64,000 nucleotides of DNA from Dyadobacter jejuensis (GCF_003149085.1 NZ_QGDT01000006.1:248001-312000); one strand, 5' to 3'; shown: positions 1 to 9,166, counted from the stretch's first letter. Translations and numbers: made by a program. The notes: generated by a model from the sequence alone, not told the origin.

Positions 1-1146
1 CTTATTACGAAATTCGCTAGGACTACAGCCTTTTACCTGCCGAAACTGCCGGGCGATGTTCTTGCTATCGGTAAGGCCCATGTCCATCGCTATCTCAAAT
101 ACCGACATATCCGTATCGAGGAGTTTCTGAGTAAACTTCTCGATACGTAAGTTAAAAATATACTTATAGATGGGGAAACCGGTGATCTCTAAGAACCGCT
201 TCTCCAAGGCCCTGCGCGACAGCGGTACCTGCTTGACCACCTCCTCTACATTCAGGTTTTTATCGATATTCTGGTGAATATATTTCAAGGAAGAGGCTAT
301 ATGGCGGTCGTTGGTGGCATAGATATCGGTAGAGTGCCTGGTGATGACCTGCAAAGGAGCAACCACGATATCATAATAGGACTGAGCCCCATTCCGAATC
401 ATCTGGTCCATCAGCTTTCCCGCTTCATAGCCCCCTTTCTCGGTGTCTAGGGCTATACTCGACAAGGGGGGGTCGGAGAGGTCACAGATCATTTCGTCGT
501 TGTCGACGCCCAGCACGGCCACTTCCTCCGGAATGCGGATTCCCACATGGCGGCAGGCCTCGGTAATATGTTGTCCCTGGTTGTCGTCGCAGGTCATGAG
601 GCCGATGGGCTTGGGCAAAGACATGAGCCAGCGGCTCAAAGAGCTTGGCTTATAGTACCACAGCTCGGTAGAGCGGGCTTTCTTATGTTCAAAATAATGT
701 ACTTCATGCCCCGAGGAAACCAATCGATCTTCGAAGCCTTCGGCGCGTTCCCTGGACCATACAATGTCACCAAAGCCGTAGAAGGCAAAATTAGTAAACC
801 CTTTTTTTAGGAAATACTCGGCCCCCAAGGCCCCGGTGTTTTGGTAATCTCCCGTAATATTGGGTATTTCCGAAAACCGCTCCTTAAAATCCTGAGCGAT
901 AACGGGTATTCCAGCATCCACAATTTTTTGAATATCATGGTCATTATACAGCTGACCGATGATACCGTCGGCACCCCACTCCAGGGCCCATTTGAGTATA
1001 CCATCCATTCCGACCGTCTCCCGATGAAATAGAGGCATCCTACAGAAAATCCATGGGCCATGCTCTTTGGAATAGGCATTGATCCCCTTCATCAGGTTTT
1101 TGCTATAGGCCTCGGCAAAGTCGAGCAAAAGAATGATTTTGTACAT
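1..1146 (-). CDS. XylR-type AraC family regulator with sugar-binding domain (C-terminus cut by window edge)
   Basis: Open without a stop from ATG at 1146 to the window edge, 382 codons, so only the last few residues are missing. The N-terminal ~270 residues (MYKIILLLDFAEAYSKN...) have the periplasmic-binding-protein/LacI-like fold typical of XylR: LMTCDDNQGQHITEACR and EEVAVLGVDNDEMICDLS are characteristic of that sensor domain. The C-terminal ~100 residues carry the two AraC helix-turn-helix units (VEEVVKQVPLSRRALEKRF and MSVFEIAMDMGLTDSKNIARQF) ending in the GCSPSEFR motif. Known members bind a sugar in the cytoplasm and activate neighbouring catabolic genes. It is the last gene of the minus-strand GH20-kinase-transporter set (113 bp after the transporter), so I infer it controls that set and possibly the divergent acyltransferase gene. 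Ligand is probably an amino sugar, not shown. Confidence 0.9.
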   Translation of the reverse strand, partial: MYKIILLLDFAEAYSKNLMKGINAYSKEHGPWIFCRMPLFHRETVGMDGILKWALEWGADGIIGQLYNDHDIQKIVDAGIPVIAQDFKERFSEIPNITGDYQNTGALGAEYFLKKGFTNFAFYGFGDIVWSRERAEGFEDRLVSSGHEVHYFEHKKARSTELWYYKPSSLSRWLMSLPKPIGLMTCDDNQGQHITEACRHVGIRIPEEVAVLGVDNDEMICDLSDPPLSSIALDTEKGGYEAGKLMDQMIRNGAQSYYDIVVAPLQVITRHSTDIYATNDRHIASSLKYIHQNIDKNLNVEEVVKQVPLSRRALEKRFLEITGFPIYKYIFNLRIEKFTQKLLDTDMSVFEIAMDMGLTDSKNIARQFRQVKGCSPSEFRNK

Positions 1147-1259
1147 AACTGATCCTCTTTTTTTGATGGAAAGACCCCACTACATAAGGCAATAGGCCCT
1201 CCCCACACTAATTTCAGACAAAGATAGCCCATGCATTGGCTTATCCAGTAGGCGCCTTC

Positions 1260-2510
1260 CTAAAAGAGGTCTTTAAGGCTTTTGACCGTATCGTTTTTCA
1301 CTAGAGGCCTCGCCCAGATCCCTATACTCAGGATATACCCAAGGGTAACCAGCAGGAACAGCATGGCCGTTTGCAGGCCCACCAGTTCGGCTAGTCCTCC
1401 AATAATAAGCGGCACTACCGCTCCTCCAGCAATCCCCGCACATAGGATCCCCGAAAAGGTACCGTGGTGCTGCGGCACCGAATTGAGAGCCAATGAAAAG
1501 ATAACCGAATACATGACAGAAGCGAAGAAGCCCGTCATAGGAAAGGCATAGAGGGCTACCTCTACCGACCCATATAAAGCCGCCAAAAGAGATAGAGTGG
1601 CTCCTGTGGTAAAGAATACCAATACCTGCCGACTATCGAATATACGCAATAGCACCAAGCCTAGGAAGCACCCTACCGTGAGCAACCCCCAAAACGAGGA
1701 TATAACGGAGGCCCCTTGGGTGGCCGGATCGACGCCGTGATACATTTGTAAAAACTGTGATATCCAGTTTGCGATCCCTTGCTCGGTACCCACGTAGGCA
1801 AAAATCCCCAAGAAAAACAACCACACATATTTATTGGAAGAAAGCTCGGTAAAGGACTTCCCTACATCCATCCGTTCGTCGTCCTGAAGCTCCACCTTAG
1901 GGAAGCGAACAAAGGCGATCACCAGCACCATCAGCAGGGCTATCACAGCAAAGACCCAATACAGCGAAACCCACTTGAGGTCGGATGGCACTAGGCCGTC
2001 TAATAAGGTAAAAGGAAAATCGGCACTTCCTGTATGAACATTTAATACCAAATAACTATACAGCATAGGGCTTAGGAAAGAGGCTCCTCCAAAGAACAAT
2101 TGCCCCAACACCGAATTGAAAGCGAAGCGAGACTCCCCTCCCGATACCCGCAAAAGTGGGTTGATGACCACCTGCAACATGGCCATCCCAATACCAATAA
2201 TAAATAAAGACAATAAGGCTACGGTAAAACTCGGCACAATGGCAAACAGGAAGGCCCCAATAAATGCCAAGAGAAATGCGCTTAATAAGATGACCTTCTC
2301 CCCATACTTTTCTACCAACAAACCCGCCGGAATAGACATGATACCGTAGGCAACAAAAAAAGAGAAAGGCAAGAATCCCGCCAAACCAATACTCAAGTCG
2401 AAGCTCTGAACGATATCCGGTATAATGGGCCCCAGAATATTAGTCAGGAAAGAGATAACGAAAAAAATAAGAAAGATAAGAACAACAATAAAGGTATTTC
2501 GTTGCATCAT
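1260..2510 (-). CDS. MFS sugar transporter, FucP/NagP-like
   Basis: A 416-residue inner-membrane protein with about twelve hydrophobic helices. The first half contains GIGMAMLQVVINPLLRVSG, close to the signature seen in the FucP/GluP/NagP branch of the major facilitator superfamily, and the MFS loop 2-3 motif appears as GLLVEKYGEK. These proteins import hexoses or N-acetylglucosamine by proton symport. A ~40-residue more polar stretch around residues 205-225 (VRFPKVELQDDERMDVG) is the usual central loop. It lies between a ROK kinase gene and a XylR-type regulator gene on the same strand, downstream of a GH20 hexosaminidase gene, so import of the monosaccharide released by that enzyme is the obvious role. 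N-acetylglucosamine is the most likely substrate, by context only. Confidence 0.88.
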   Translation of the reverse strand: MMQRNTFIVVLIFLIFFVISFLTNILGPIIPDIVQSFDLSIGLAGFLPFSFFVAYGIMSIPAGLLVEKYGEKVILLSAFLLAFIGAFLFAIVPSFTVALLSLFIIGIGMAMLQVVINPLLRVSGGESRFAFNSVLGQLFFGGASFLSPMLYSYLVLNVHTGSADFPFTLLDGLVPSDLKWVSLYWVFAVIALLMVLVIAFVRFPKVELQDDERMDVGKSFTELSSNKYVWLFFLGIFAYVGTEQGIANWISQFLQMYHGVDPATQGASVISSFWGLLTVGCFLGLVLLRIFDSRQVLVFFTTGATLSLLAALYGSVEVALYAFPMTGFFASVMYSVIFSLALNSVPQHHGTFSGILCAGIAGGAVVPLIIGGLAELVGLQTAMLFLLVTLGYILSIGIWARPLVKNDTVKSLKDLF

Positions 2511-2553
2511 GGTGGGTTAAGATTAGGGCTAAAAAGAATACATATGGCATAGG

Positions 2554-2577
2554 TTGGGTAGTTCGCAGCCTGCCCAA
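2554..2577. repeat. Hairpin between ROK and MFS genes
   Basis: TTGGGTAG and CTGCCCAA form an eight-base inverted repeat with one mismatch around an eight-base loop, in the 88-bp gap after the ROK gene. There is no T-run on the minus strand behind it, so it is not a standard intrinsic terminator. It could tune expression of the transporter relative to the kinase, or be chance. Confidence 0.35.
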
Positions 2578-2598
2578 TGGGTCAAATTACAAAAAGCC

Positions 2599-3480
2599 TC
2601 ATAAAATACCAGATTTCACCTTTGTGGTAGATATATCGTCGAGCAGGGCTACCGCACCAAGCAAGGCAATATTTTCGTTTCTCGACATTTTAATATGGAG
2701 CCTTTCCAGGGTATTAGGATAAGCAAAGCTTTGTAGGCTCTCCAACATACTGGATTGAAACAAGGCCTGTGCCTTGGCCAAGGAGCCCCCGATTACAATA
2801 GCCTCGGGATCGAAGGCATACAAAAGCACTTTGATAGCAGAAGCCAAGTGCCCCCCAAAGGCTTTCCATGCTTCTATGGCCTGCCGGTCGCCCTCCAAGG
2901 CCCGAGAATGAGCCAAAAATGCACCCATCCCCATCTCTCTTTCAAAAAACCGATTGCTGGCATATTCTTCCAAAATGGAGTCATGATAAGGCAGCATCCC
3001 AATTTCACCGGCTCCACAGTTATGCCCCGAATAGAGGCGGTTGTTAGTAATAATCCCAGAGCCTAGCCCTGTGCCAATGGCCAGGCCGATCAGGGAGCTA
3101 AAGCCTTGCATCTGTCCGTAGCGATGCTCTCCTAAGGCGAAGCAATTGACGTCGTTATTGATGGCCACGGGAATGTGAAACTCCTCCTCCAATATTTCCC
3201 GTAGCGCCACTTCCTCCCAGGAGGGAATATTCATGACATGATATACAATCCCTTGTGCTACATCCACCACCGAGGGCACCCCAATACCTATGCCGTCTAC
3301 TCCGTCCTGAATCAAAGGACGGATGAGACCAATGAGCTGGGCTAGCGTTGCATCCAAGCTATCTTTCTGCTCCAACAACAGCTGTCGCTGAACCATTATA
3401 ACCCCGTTTTGCACCAGCCCAGCACGAATATTGGTTCCTCCTATGTCTACACCTATCTTCATCGAATCTTTATTAACCAT
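2599..3480 (-). CDS. ROK family sugar kinase, probably acting on an amino sugar or hexose
   Basis: A 293-residue cytoplasmic protein. DIGGTNIRAG near the N-terminus is the phosphate-1 ATP loop; INNDVNCFALGEH holds the catalytic Asp; GLAIGTGLGSGII is the phosphate-2 loop; and FDPEAIVIGGSLAKAQALF is the ROK C-terminal motif. The GAGEIG sequence with its Glu is present, but the zinc-binding CxCGxxGCxE motif that normally follows it is absent: the sequence continues MLPYHDSILEEYASNRFF. ROK kinases without this motif exist, so the enzyme may still be active. Placed 79 bp after the GH20 gene and 88 bp before a sugar MFS gene, it would phosphorylate the imported sugar, plausibly N-acetylglucosamine. 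ATG at 3480 leads into a second Met (MVNKDSMKIGVDIGG); the later one at 3462 is also a credible start. Confidence 0.88.
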   Translation of the reverse strand: MVNKDSMKIGVDIGGTNIRAGLVQNGVIMVQRQLLLEQKDSLDATLAQLIGLIRPLIQDGVDGIGIGVPSVVDVAQGIVYHVMNIPSWEEVALREILEEEFHIPVAINNDVNCFALGEHRYGQMQGFSSLIGLAIGTGLGSGIITNNRLYSGHNCGAGEIGMLPYHDSILEEYASNRFFEREMGMGAFLAHSRALEGDRQAIEAWKAFGGHLASAIKVLLYAFDPEAIVIGGSLAKAQALFQSSMLESLQSFAYPNTLERLHIKMSRNENIALLGAVALLDDISTTKVKSGIL

Positions 3481-3559
3481 TTTATGCCATACAACTCCCT
3501 ACCCATAACCATACAGGTTAAGGAATAAAAAAAGCTACGGTACCTATTACTTGAACTCC

Positions 3560-6136
3560 TTATTTTGTTTCTAATTCACAAACCATGCCTCCTTTTCCAC
3601 TGCGGTCGAAGGCCCTAAGCTTCACCTTACCCGATACGGCAACGGGCTCGGTGTACAACGCCGAGGAAACGGTGGGCTCGGTCCCATCGGTGGTATAGCG
3701 TATGGCAAGGCCGGGAAGGGCTATGTTAGCATGAAGCATCTCACCTTCTATTTTGGCTCCGGGAGTTGGCACACGATAGTGGTATCCCCCATTGAGGTAG
3801 CTCAACCGAGGCATATGTATCTGAGCCATAGAATTGGCAAAAATATTCCACCCTGCCTGGGTCATCTTTTGTCTTTGAGCATCGTTGGCCACCGACTCCC
3901 AGGGACGCTCTGCCGCCCAGCTGCTTTCGGCAAAGCCGAGTAATTTGGGAAGGGTAGCATATTCCATCATATCACGTCCTTTTATCGTTTCGCTCCATAG
4001 CTGCGACTCTACGCCAATGATATGCTTTCTGGCACTCGACTTCAGCAGCTCCTTGCCTACGAACTCCTCTTTCATAGGCTTACCCATGGCCGTCTCTTCG
4101 GTGGTGCGGAACATATTGAAGGGTGCAAACAACCAGTTATCCCTGGAGTTAACGAAGCCGGCCCAGTACAAGCCTGGTTCCTTAGGATCGTTGCTATAGG
4201 ACATGTCGAAATAGAAGTTGGTAACATTGCACAACACGACATCATATCCTGCATTGGCAAGCCGGTTACCCAAATCGACATCATAAACATTATTCCATAC
4301 ATAAGGGACCACCTGATGCCCTACAAAGGCCGGGTTGACCTCATACGTTCCATCGGGTTGCTTGTTGAGGGCCACTTCCTCCCAGCCATGCACCTTTAGG
4401 TTTCTTTTTTCTAATCTCGGCAAAAGCCTCGAAAAGAAATAAGCCTGTAATTTCTTGACCCCACCTATCTCTGGATGTTCTTTAAGAAGCTTCGCTACCA
4501 TCGGCGACTTACTCCAAGCCCCTTCGGCCACCTCATCTCCACCGGTATGGAAGGTATCCATCGTGAGCCCAGCTTGCTCATAAAGCTTGGCCATCTCATC
4601 GACCACCTTCTCAAAGAAATGGTAGCTCGATTCCCGAGCCACATTCACTACATTATTTTTGTAGGCCTGGGCCGACAAATACTCTGACTTATCGTCTGGG
4701 TCTATCAGGCGAAATTCGTTAGCTTCCTTCTCTTTACCCTCTTTCATCAACCGCTCATAGCGCGCTTCCATGGCTTTAATAGCCGCCAAAGCATGGCCCG
4801 GAAAGTTGAGTTCGGGTATAATCTTGATATGACGCTCGTGGGCGTATTTAAGTATTTCTATAAAGTCGGCCTTGGTATAAAACCCACTGCCATGCTTGCC
4901 TTCGTCGTAGGCTACCGGGCCAGAGCCATAGCCTGGCTGCAGCGCAGAGGCATTCATACCCGCCACATGTTGCCGCTGACCACCCACCTCTGTCAGTTCA
5001 GGGAGTCCGTCTATCTCCACTCTCCACCCTTCATCTTCGGTGGTATATAGGAGCATATGGTTCACTTTATAGCTGGACAGTAGGTCTAAAATCCGCATCA
5101 CCGACTCCTTGGTTTGGAAGTTACGGGCTACGTCTAAGTGCATGCTTCGAAATGGAAACCTTGGTGCATCTTCTACCGAAACTGCTGGGATCAACAGCTC
5201 CTTGGATTTTTTCTGATAAACGTCCAGTGGGATCAGCTGTGCCAAGCTCTGTATTCCGTAAAACACCCCGGCAGGGTCGTTCCCAGCAATTCGGATTCCG
5301 TTGGTGTCGACAGTCAGCTGATAAGCTTCCTTGCCCTTGATCTTCCCTGGCGCTAGCTTCAGCTGCACGCCGCCTTGGGCATCAGCCGAGCTTTTCTCGG
5401 TTGTAAAATTCGTACCTGAAGCCTCTTTGAGCTTGGCCGCCAGATAAGCCGCCTCTTTTTCCAATCCCACCTCAAAGTATATCTTGGCCGAACTTAGAAG
5501 GGTATAGGCCCCCTGACCCCGACTCATCTTGACAGGGGAGGGGATGATAGGCAGCAATTCCTGCGCAGTGAGGGTAGAAAGATATGAATTTTCTTCGAAG
5601 CGGTTCTCGGCTGTAGGTAAGGACTTTAGGTCCATGGCTCCCCGAAGAATCTGCTCTTTGTCGGTAAAAGGCTCTACCCTAAAATCGGCCACTTGTACAA
5701 TTTCCTCCTCTTTGCCTGCCTCATCGTAATACACAAAATAGAGGCCCATCGGAGCGTCGGACTCTTTAATAATGCCTTCGGTGCCCCAATAGCCGATCTG
5801 AATAGAGTCGCCTGGCTGGAGCGTAAAGCCCGCATTGGGTACTAGCTTGTACCAGTCTCCATTGATATGCTCCACATTGGCGGCCTCAGGCTCCTGGTTA
5901 GGATGGATAGGCCTAGGTGACATATTAAAAAATAAAGCCCAATTTTTATCGTCGAGAGCAAAGTCACTATGATTGGTGAGTGTGAACCTAGCCTTAAAAC
6001 TGCCTTCAGGTTCAATGAAATTGCTCAACACCTTCCATGATACCCCGATATTTCGTCCCTCCGTGCCGGTGCCCGACTTGGAACAGCTGCCTAAAACAGC
6101 CAAGAATAATACGAGTAAAAGGTTTATTTTCTTCAT
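3560..6136 (-). CDS. Beta-N-acetylhexosaminidase, GH20, lipoprotein
   Basis: 858 residues from the ATG at 6136; an in-frame ATG at 6304 would add 56 residues, but only the later start gives a lipoprotein signal (MKKINLLLVLFLAVLGSC, Cys18). Domains in order: an N-terminal chitobiase-type carbohydrate-binding domain (about 28-160), a GH20b beta/alpha domain (about 195-325), and a GH20 TIM barrel (about 328-790) with the catalytic pair Asp534-Glu535 in FHTGGDEV. The C-terminus has a chitobiase C-terminal domain (RYTTDGTEPTVSSALYTEP). GH20 enzymes of this architecture remove terminal GlcNAc or GalNAc from chitin oligomers or glycans by substrate-assisted catalysis. As a cell-surface or periplasmic lipoprotein it would feed the kinase and transporter encoded directly downstream. 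First gene of the likely operon 6136-1. Confidence 0.95.
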   Translation of the reverse strand: MKKINLLLVLFLAVLGSCSKSGTGTEGRNIGVSWKVLSNFIEPEGSFKARFTLTNHSDFALDDKNWALFFNMSPRPIHPNQEPEAANVEHINGDWYKLVPNAGFTLQPGDSIQIGYWGTEGIIKESDAPMGLYFVYYDEAGKEEEIVQVADFRVEPFTDKEQILRGAMDLKSLPTAENRFEENSYLSTLTAQELLPIIPSPVKMSRGQGAYTLLSSAKIYFEVGLEKEAAYLAAKLKEASGTNFTTEKSSADAQGGVQLKLAPGKIKGKEAYQLTVDTNGIRIAGNDPAGVFYGIQSLAQLIPLDVYQKKSKELLIPAVSVEDAPRFPFRSMHLDVARNFQTKESVMRILDLLSSYKVNHMLLYTTEDEGWRVEIDGLPELTEVGGQRQHVAGMNASALQPGYGSGPVAYDEGKHGSGFYTKADFIEILKYAHERHIKIIPELNFPGHALAAIKAMEARYERLMKEGKEKEANEFRLIDPDDKSEYLSAQAYKNNVVNVARESSYHFFEKVVDEMAKLYEQAGLTMDTFHTGGDEVAEGAWSKSPMVAKLLKEHPEIGGVKKLQAYFFSRLLPRLEKRNLKVHGWEEVALNKQPDGTYEVNPAFVGHQVVPYVWNNVYDVDLGNRLANAGYDVVLCNVTNFYFDMSYSNDPKEPGLYWAGFVNSRDNWLFAPFNMFRTTEETAMGKPMKEEFVGKELLKSSARKHIIGVESQLWSETIKGRDMMEYATLPKLLGFAESSWAAERPWESVANDAQRQKMTQAGWNIFANSMAQIHMPRLSYLNGGYHYRVPTPGAKIEGEMLHANIALPGLAIRYTTDGTEPTVSSALYTEPVAVSGKVKLRAFDRSGKGGMVCELETK

Positions 6137-6196
6137 AAGTTGTAGTACTAAAAGTAAGATGTCAGTAGGGTACTCCCATCGGATACATCCGAATAT

Positions 6197-6231
6197 CAAT
6201 AGTACTTTGAAATAAGACAATGATACTATTG
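6197..6231. promoter_or_regulatory. Candidate operator: spaced inverted repeat between GH20 and nagX-like genes
   Basis: CAATAGTA at 6197-6204 and TACTATTG at 6224-6231 are perfect inverted copies, 27 bp centre to centre, in the intergenic region shared by the divergent hexosaminidase and acyltransferase genes. Spacing of two to three helical turns suits a dimeric regulator such as the XylR-type protein encoded at 1-1146. Binding is inferred only from position and symmetry. Confidence 0.4.
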
Positions 6232-6308
6232 TAGAATGATAATTTGGGAATTCTGTTAAAAAATGAGCAACACTTGGTTTCAGCCCGCTTAGGGAATAGT
6301 CCATTCCT

Positions 6309-7437
6309 ATGGCTAATCGGTACTCTTTAAAACCTCCCTACATGTCTCAAATCACAAAAAGCACCCGACTCCTCTCGCTAGATACCCTCCGTGGCTATAC
6401 CATTGCGGCCATGATACTGGTCAACTTCCCTGGCAGCGAGAGTTTCGTATACCACCCCTTTCAGCATTCGCATTGGAATGGCCTGACTTTCACCGACCTG
6501 ATTGCCCCCACCTTTCTGTTCATAGTAGGTGTATCTATTGCCTTAGCTTATACTCCTAAGCTAAACCTCCAAAGGACCTATCTACCAGAAAATAGTAATA
6601 CGCTCCTTGAAAATATTCGCTGTGGGGATGTTCCTCAACCTGCTGCCCGACTTTAATGTTGCAGAGCTGCGGTACACAGGCACCTTACACCGAATCGCCA
6701 TCGTATTTATGGTGAGTGCCATCTTATTCCTCAACAGCAACTGGCGCCAGCAGGTTGCCGTGGCTTTGTCGATACTGGTGGGCTATCACCTGGCGATGAA
6801 CTATATCCCTACCCCAGGCACGGGACAGGTATTGCTGGAGCCTGGCCGTAACTTAGCGGCATGGATAGACCAACAGTATCTTCCTGGCACCATGTGGCAG
6901 GGCAATTGGGATCCAGAAGGGATATTGAGTACCTTCCCTTCTATAGCGACCTGTATCTCGGGGATGGTGGTGGGGCGACTTTTACTAAAAAAAGAAAGTC
7001 CGAGCCTGATCGCCAATCGGCTGATGGCCCTCGGCTTGGCTGGCATAGTGGGAGGCTATGTATGGAGCCTGAGTTTTCCGATTAACGAAAACTTATGGTC
7101 GAGCTCCTTTGTAGTACTCACCAGCGGCTTCGCTACTTTGCTGCTGGGAGCGGTATATTTTGTAGTGGATATTCTTAACAGAAAGAAAGGAACAAGGCCC
7201 GGCGTTATTTTTGGTGCCAATGCCATAGCCGTCTATGTGTTGGCCGACCTATGGGCTTTAATTTTTTACCTCCTACCTATAGGCGATAAAACCATCAATG
7301 CGCATGTTGTAGACTGGGCCATTGGTATCGGCCTTGCTCCTCCCTTCGCGAGTTTCTGTTATGCCTTGGCATTTGTGGGACTCAACTTTATCCCTGCCTA
7401 TTTATTATACAAGAAAAAAATCTTTATTAAAATGTAG
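6309..7437 (+). pseudogene. NagX-like membrane acyltransferase (DUF1624/DUF5009 type), frameshifted
   Basis: Two overlapping frames together make one protein. Frame one (6309-6656, with a likely better start at 6342, MSQITKSTRLLSLDTLRGYTI) has the N-terminus of the heparan-alpha-glucosaminide N-acetyltransferase-like family, including SLDTLRG and DLIAPTFLFIVGVSIAL. Frame two, open from 6565 and in register with the protein from about 6607 (KIFAVGMFLNLLPDF...), carries the rest to 7437: LHRIAIVFM, AWIDQQYLPGTMWQGNWDPEG, ASC-terminal helices. The switch falls at GAAAATATTCGCTGTGGG near 6609-6625. Several residues normally between the two parts seem missing, suggesting a small out-of-frame deletion. 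NagX proteins cluster with GlcNAc utilisation genes in Bacteroidota, which fits the neighbours. A sequencing error cannot be excluded. Confidence 0.8.
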
Positions 7438-7461
7438 TGTGCTGGGTATAAAAACAGGACC

Positions 7462-8865
7462 TTATTTCCGAACCAACTCATAGGTATGCGTCACAGGCTT
7501 GTTGGATGCATATACCTCCGTAACCAGATCGGTGAGTGCCGCCTTGATAGTGCTTTCATTTAACTTATTTTCCAGATACGACTTATACTGTGACTTATGA
7601 TATTGATAAGTACCCGTTCCCTCCTCATACTTGTCATTTAACCGCTTCGTTAAGGCCGCCTCCCGCTGGTCCATGGGGGCCGTCTTAAGTGAATCGGTCA
7701 AATGATGTATTTCTATGCTCACGATATTTCGGTATTTCAGCTGGTTACGCCTGTACTCCGCATAGAGATCCCGGATTTTGGCTGCTCTCTGATACTGAGG
7801 AGTCTTATTTTCTAGGGCTAGATTGACCCCCTTCTTCAACTCCTGAGAAGGATAAGTACCCACGAGCACCTGGTCTATCAGGAGGTCATACTCCCCCGTG
7901 GCAAGGTCTTCTACCTGCAAAATTTCCTGATTGAGCCGGTCGGTAAAAGGTACGAGCGACAAGGCAGCCAGCGCATCCTGGCCAACTGGGAAAGGCAGCG
8001 CCTCTTCCTTGGCCTCAAACTGAAGGCCATTTTTACTATAGGCTACGTTTTCAATGGTGCAGTTCAGGCTATTTGAATTTCTTTTGGCGGCTTTTTTATG
8101 GACCACCATTTTAGAGACATAAGGACTGGCACCTGTCGATTTCAAAAATTCATAAGCCATTATCAAATGCCCCGGACTTCCAGGATGTACCCTGTCATTG
8201 CCAATAATAGTGGCCGTTTTATCCTTTTCTTGTACTTTTTTATTGACCTCCAAAAGCGTCGTCCAATAGTCGACGGTTGGCAACTGGTACTTTTTGGCCA
8301 GCTCTTCACCATAATCCGCACATTTCCTTAAGGCTTCATTCACCCCGAAAAAATTCTCGGTAGGTAGGTCGCCCGTCTGATCGTATATGGTGGGGTTCTC
8401 GATGATCACCTTACGCCCATTTTCTAATAGCCGTGCTACCACCAATTCCAGATTCTTACGATATTTATCCAACGCCTGGGCTTGCTTTTCTTTTATCCCC
8501 GGCTCGTTTTGGCGCGACTTCGCATACAGACTCCTGCTGACGTCATTCATCCCGATCATCAACACCGACCAAGAGGGGTTATGTACCAGTATATCGCTGT
8601 CCATCCGGTTCAGAATACCCTGCGTTACATCACCCGATATGCCACAGTTCACAAACTTCACCTTACGCTCTGGATAGCGGGTAGCATAAAACAAATTGAT
8701 ATAATTGTAGAACAGCGCATTATTGGTAATACTATTGCCTACAAAGCATACCGTATCGCCATCTTTAAAAATAGGTTCTGTTTTGTTCTGAGAGAATACC
8801 TGAACTGGTACTAAAAAAAGTAAAACGGCAATTCTGAATAAAGTCCTCTTAAAAATGTATTTCAT
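7462..8865 (-). CDS. Secreted SGNH/GDSL-family hydrolase with C-terminal extension
   Basis: 467 residues with an N-terminal signal peptide ending near VPVQVFSQ. The SGNH blocks are all present: nucleophile Ser in VCFVGNSITNN (GNS instead of GDS), Gly in FVNCGISGD, Asn in LMIGMNDVS, and Asp/His in NDRVHPGSPGH. The hydrolase part ends near residue 245; the remaining ~220 residues, rich in charged helices (LEVNKK, KIRDLYAEYRRNQLKYR), are an extension commonly seen on Bacteroidota and Planctomycetes family members. The fold removes acyl groups from sugars in many SusCD loci, so a glycan esterase in the periplasm is the likely role. It is the last gene of the leftward SusCD set but is separated from the DUF5017 gene by 301 bp containing a terminator, so it may have its own promoter. 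Confidence 0.87.
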   Translation of the reverse strand: MKYIFKRTLFRIAVLLFLVPVQVFSQNKTEPIFKDGDTVCFVGNSITNNALFYNYINLFYATRYPERKVKFVNCGISGDVTQGILNRMDSDILVHNPSWSVLMIGMNDVSRSLYAKSRQNEPGIKEKQAQALDKYRKNLELVVARLLENGRKVIIENPTIYDQTGDLPTENFFGVNEALRKCADYGEELAKKYQLPTVDYWTTLLEVNKKVQEKDKTATIIGNDRVHPGSPGHLIMAYEFLKSTGASPYVSKMVVHKKAAKRNSNSLNCTIENVAYSKNGLQFEAKEEALPFPVGQDALAALSLVPFTDRLNQEILQVEDLATGEYDLLIDQVLVGTYPSQELKKGVNLALENKTPQYQRAAKIRDLYAEYRRNQLKYRNIVSIEIHHLTDSLKTAPMDQREAALTKRLNDKYEEGTGTYQYHKSQYKSYLENKLNESTIKAALTDLVTEVYASNKPVTHTYELVRK

Positions 8866-8907
8866 ATGGTTAACTTAAATGATGGCAATTAAATTGGAGA
8901 CAGTGGC

Positions 8908-8915
8908 CAAACTTA
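8908..8915 (-). promoter_or_regulatory. Possible -7 element for the SGNH hydrolase gene
   Basis: The minus strand reads TAAGTTTG here, matching the Bacteroidota -7 consensus TAnnTTTG, 43 bp before the SGNH start codon. No convincing TTG is found at the -33 position. The rest of the 8866-9166 gap holds the DUF5017 terminator and nothing else I can recognise. Confidence 0.35.
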
Positions 8916-9119
8916 TTTTGAGCGTCCTTGACTATGCTATGATTATTGCTCCACTGCTCCATTGGGGCAATATATTTTGGAAATTCACAAAACCATTGCC
9001 GCCTGTCGCTTCGCCGCAGGGCAGAATATTGTCGGCATATAAGCAGACAAGCCTTACCTCTGAGAGGCTATCCATAGAAAGGGCCTATTAGCGAACATAT
9101 AACCTTTTAATGACAAGAA

Positions 9120-9155
9120 ATAGGAAGGCCGAGCCTTTCGACCTAGCCTTCCTAT
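9120..9155 (-). terminator. Intrinsic terminator after the DUF5017 gene
   Basis: ATAGGAAGGC and GCCTTCCTAT form a perfect ten-base stem starting 11 bp past the DUF5017 stop codon; on the minus strand the stem is followed by TTCTTG. It should end the sigma-to-DUF5017 transcription unit and separate it from the SGNH gene. Confidence 0.7.
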
Positions 9156-9166
9156 GGTCTTTTTAC

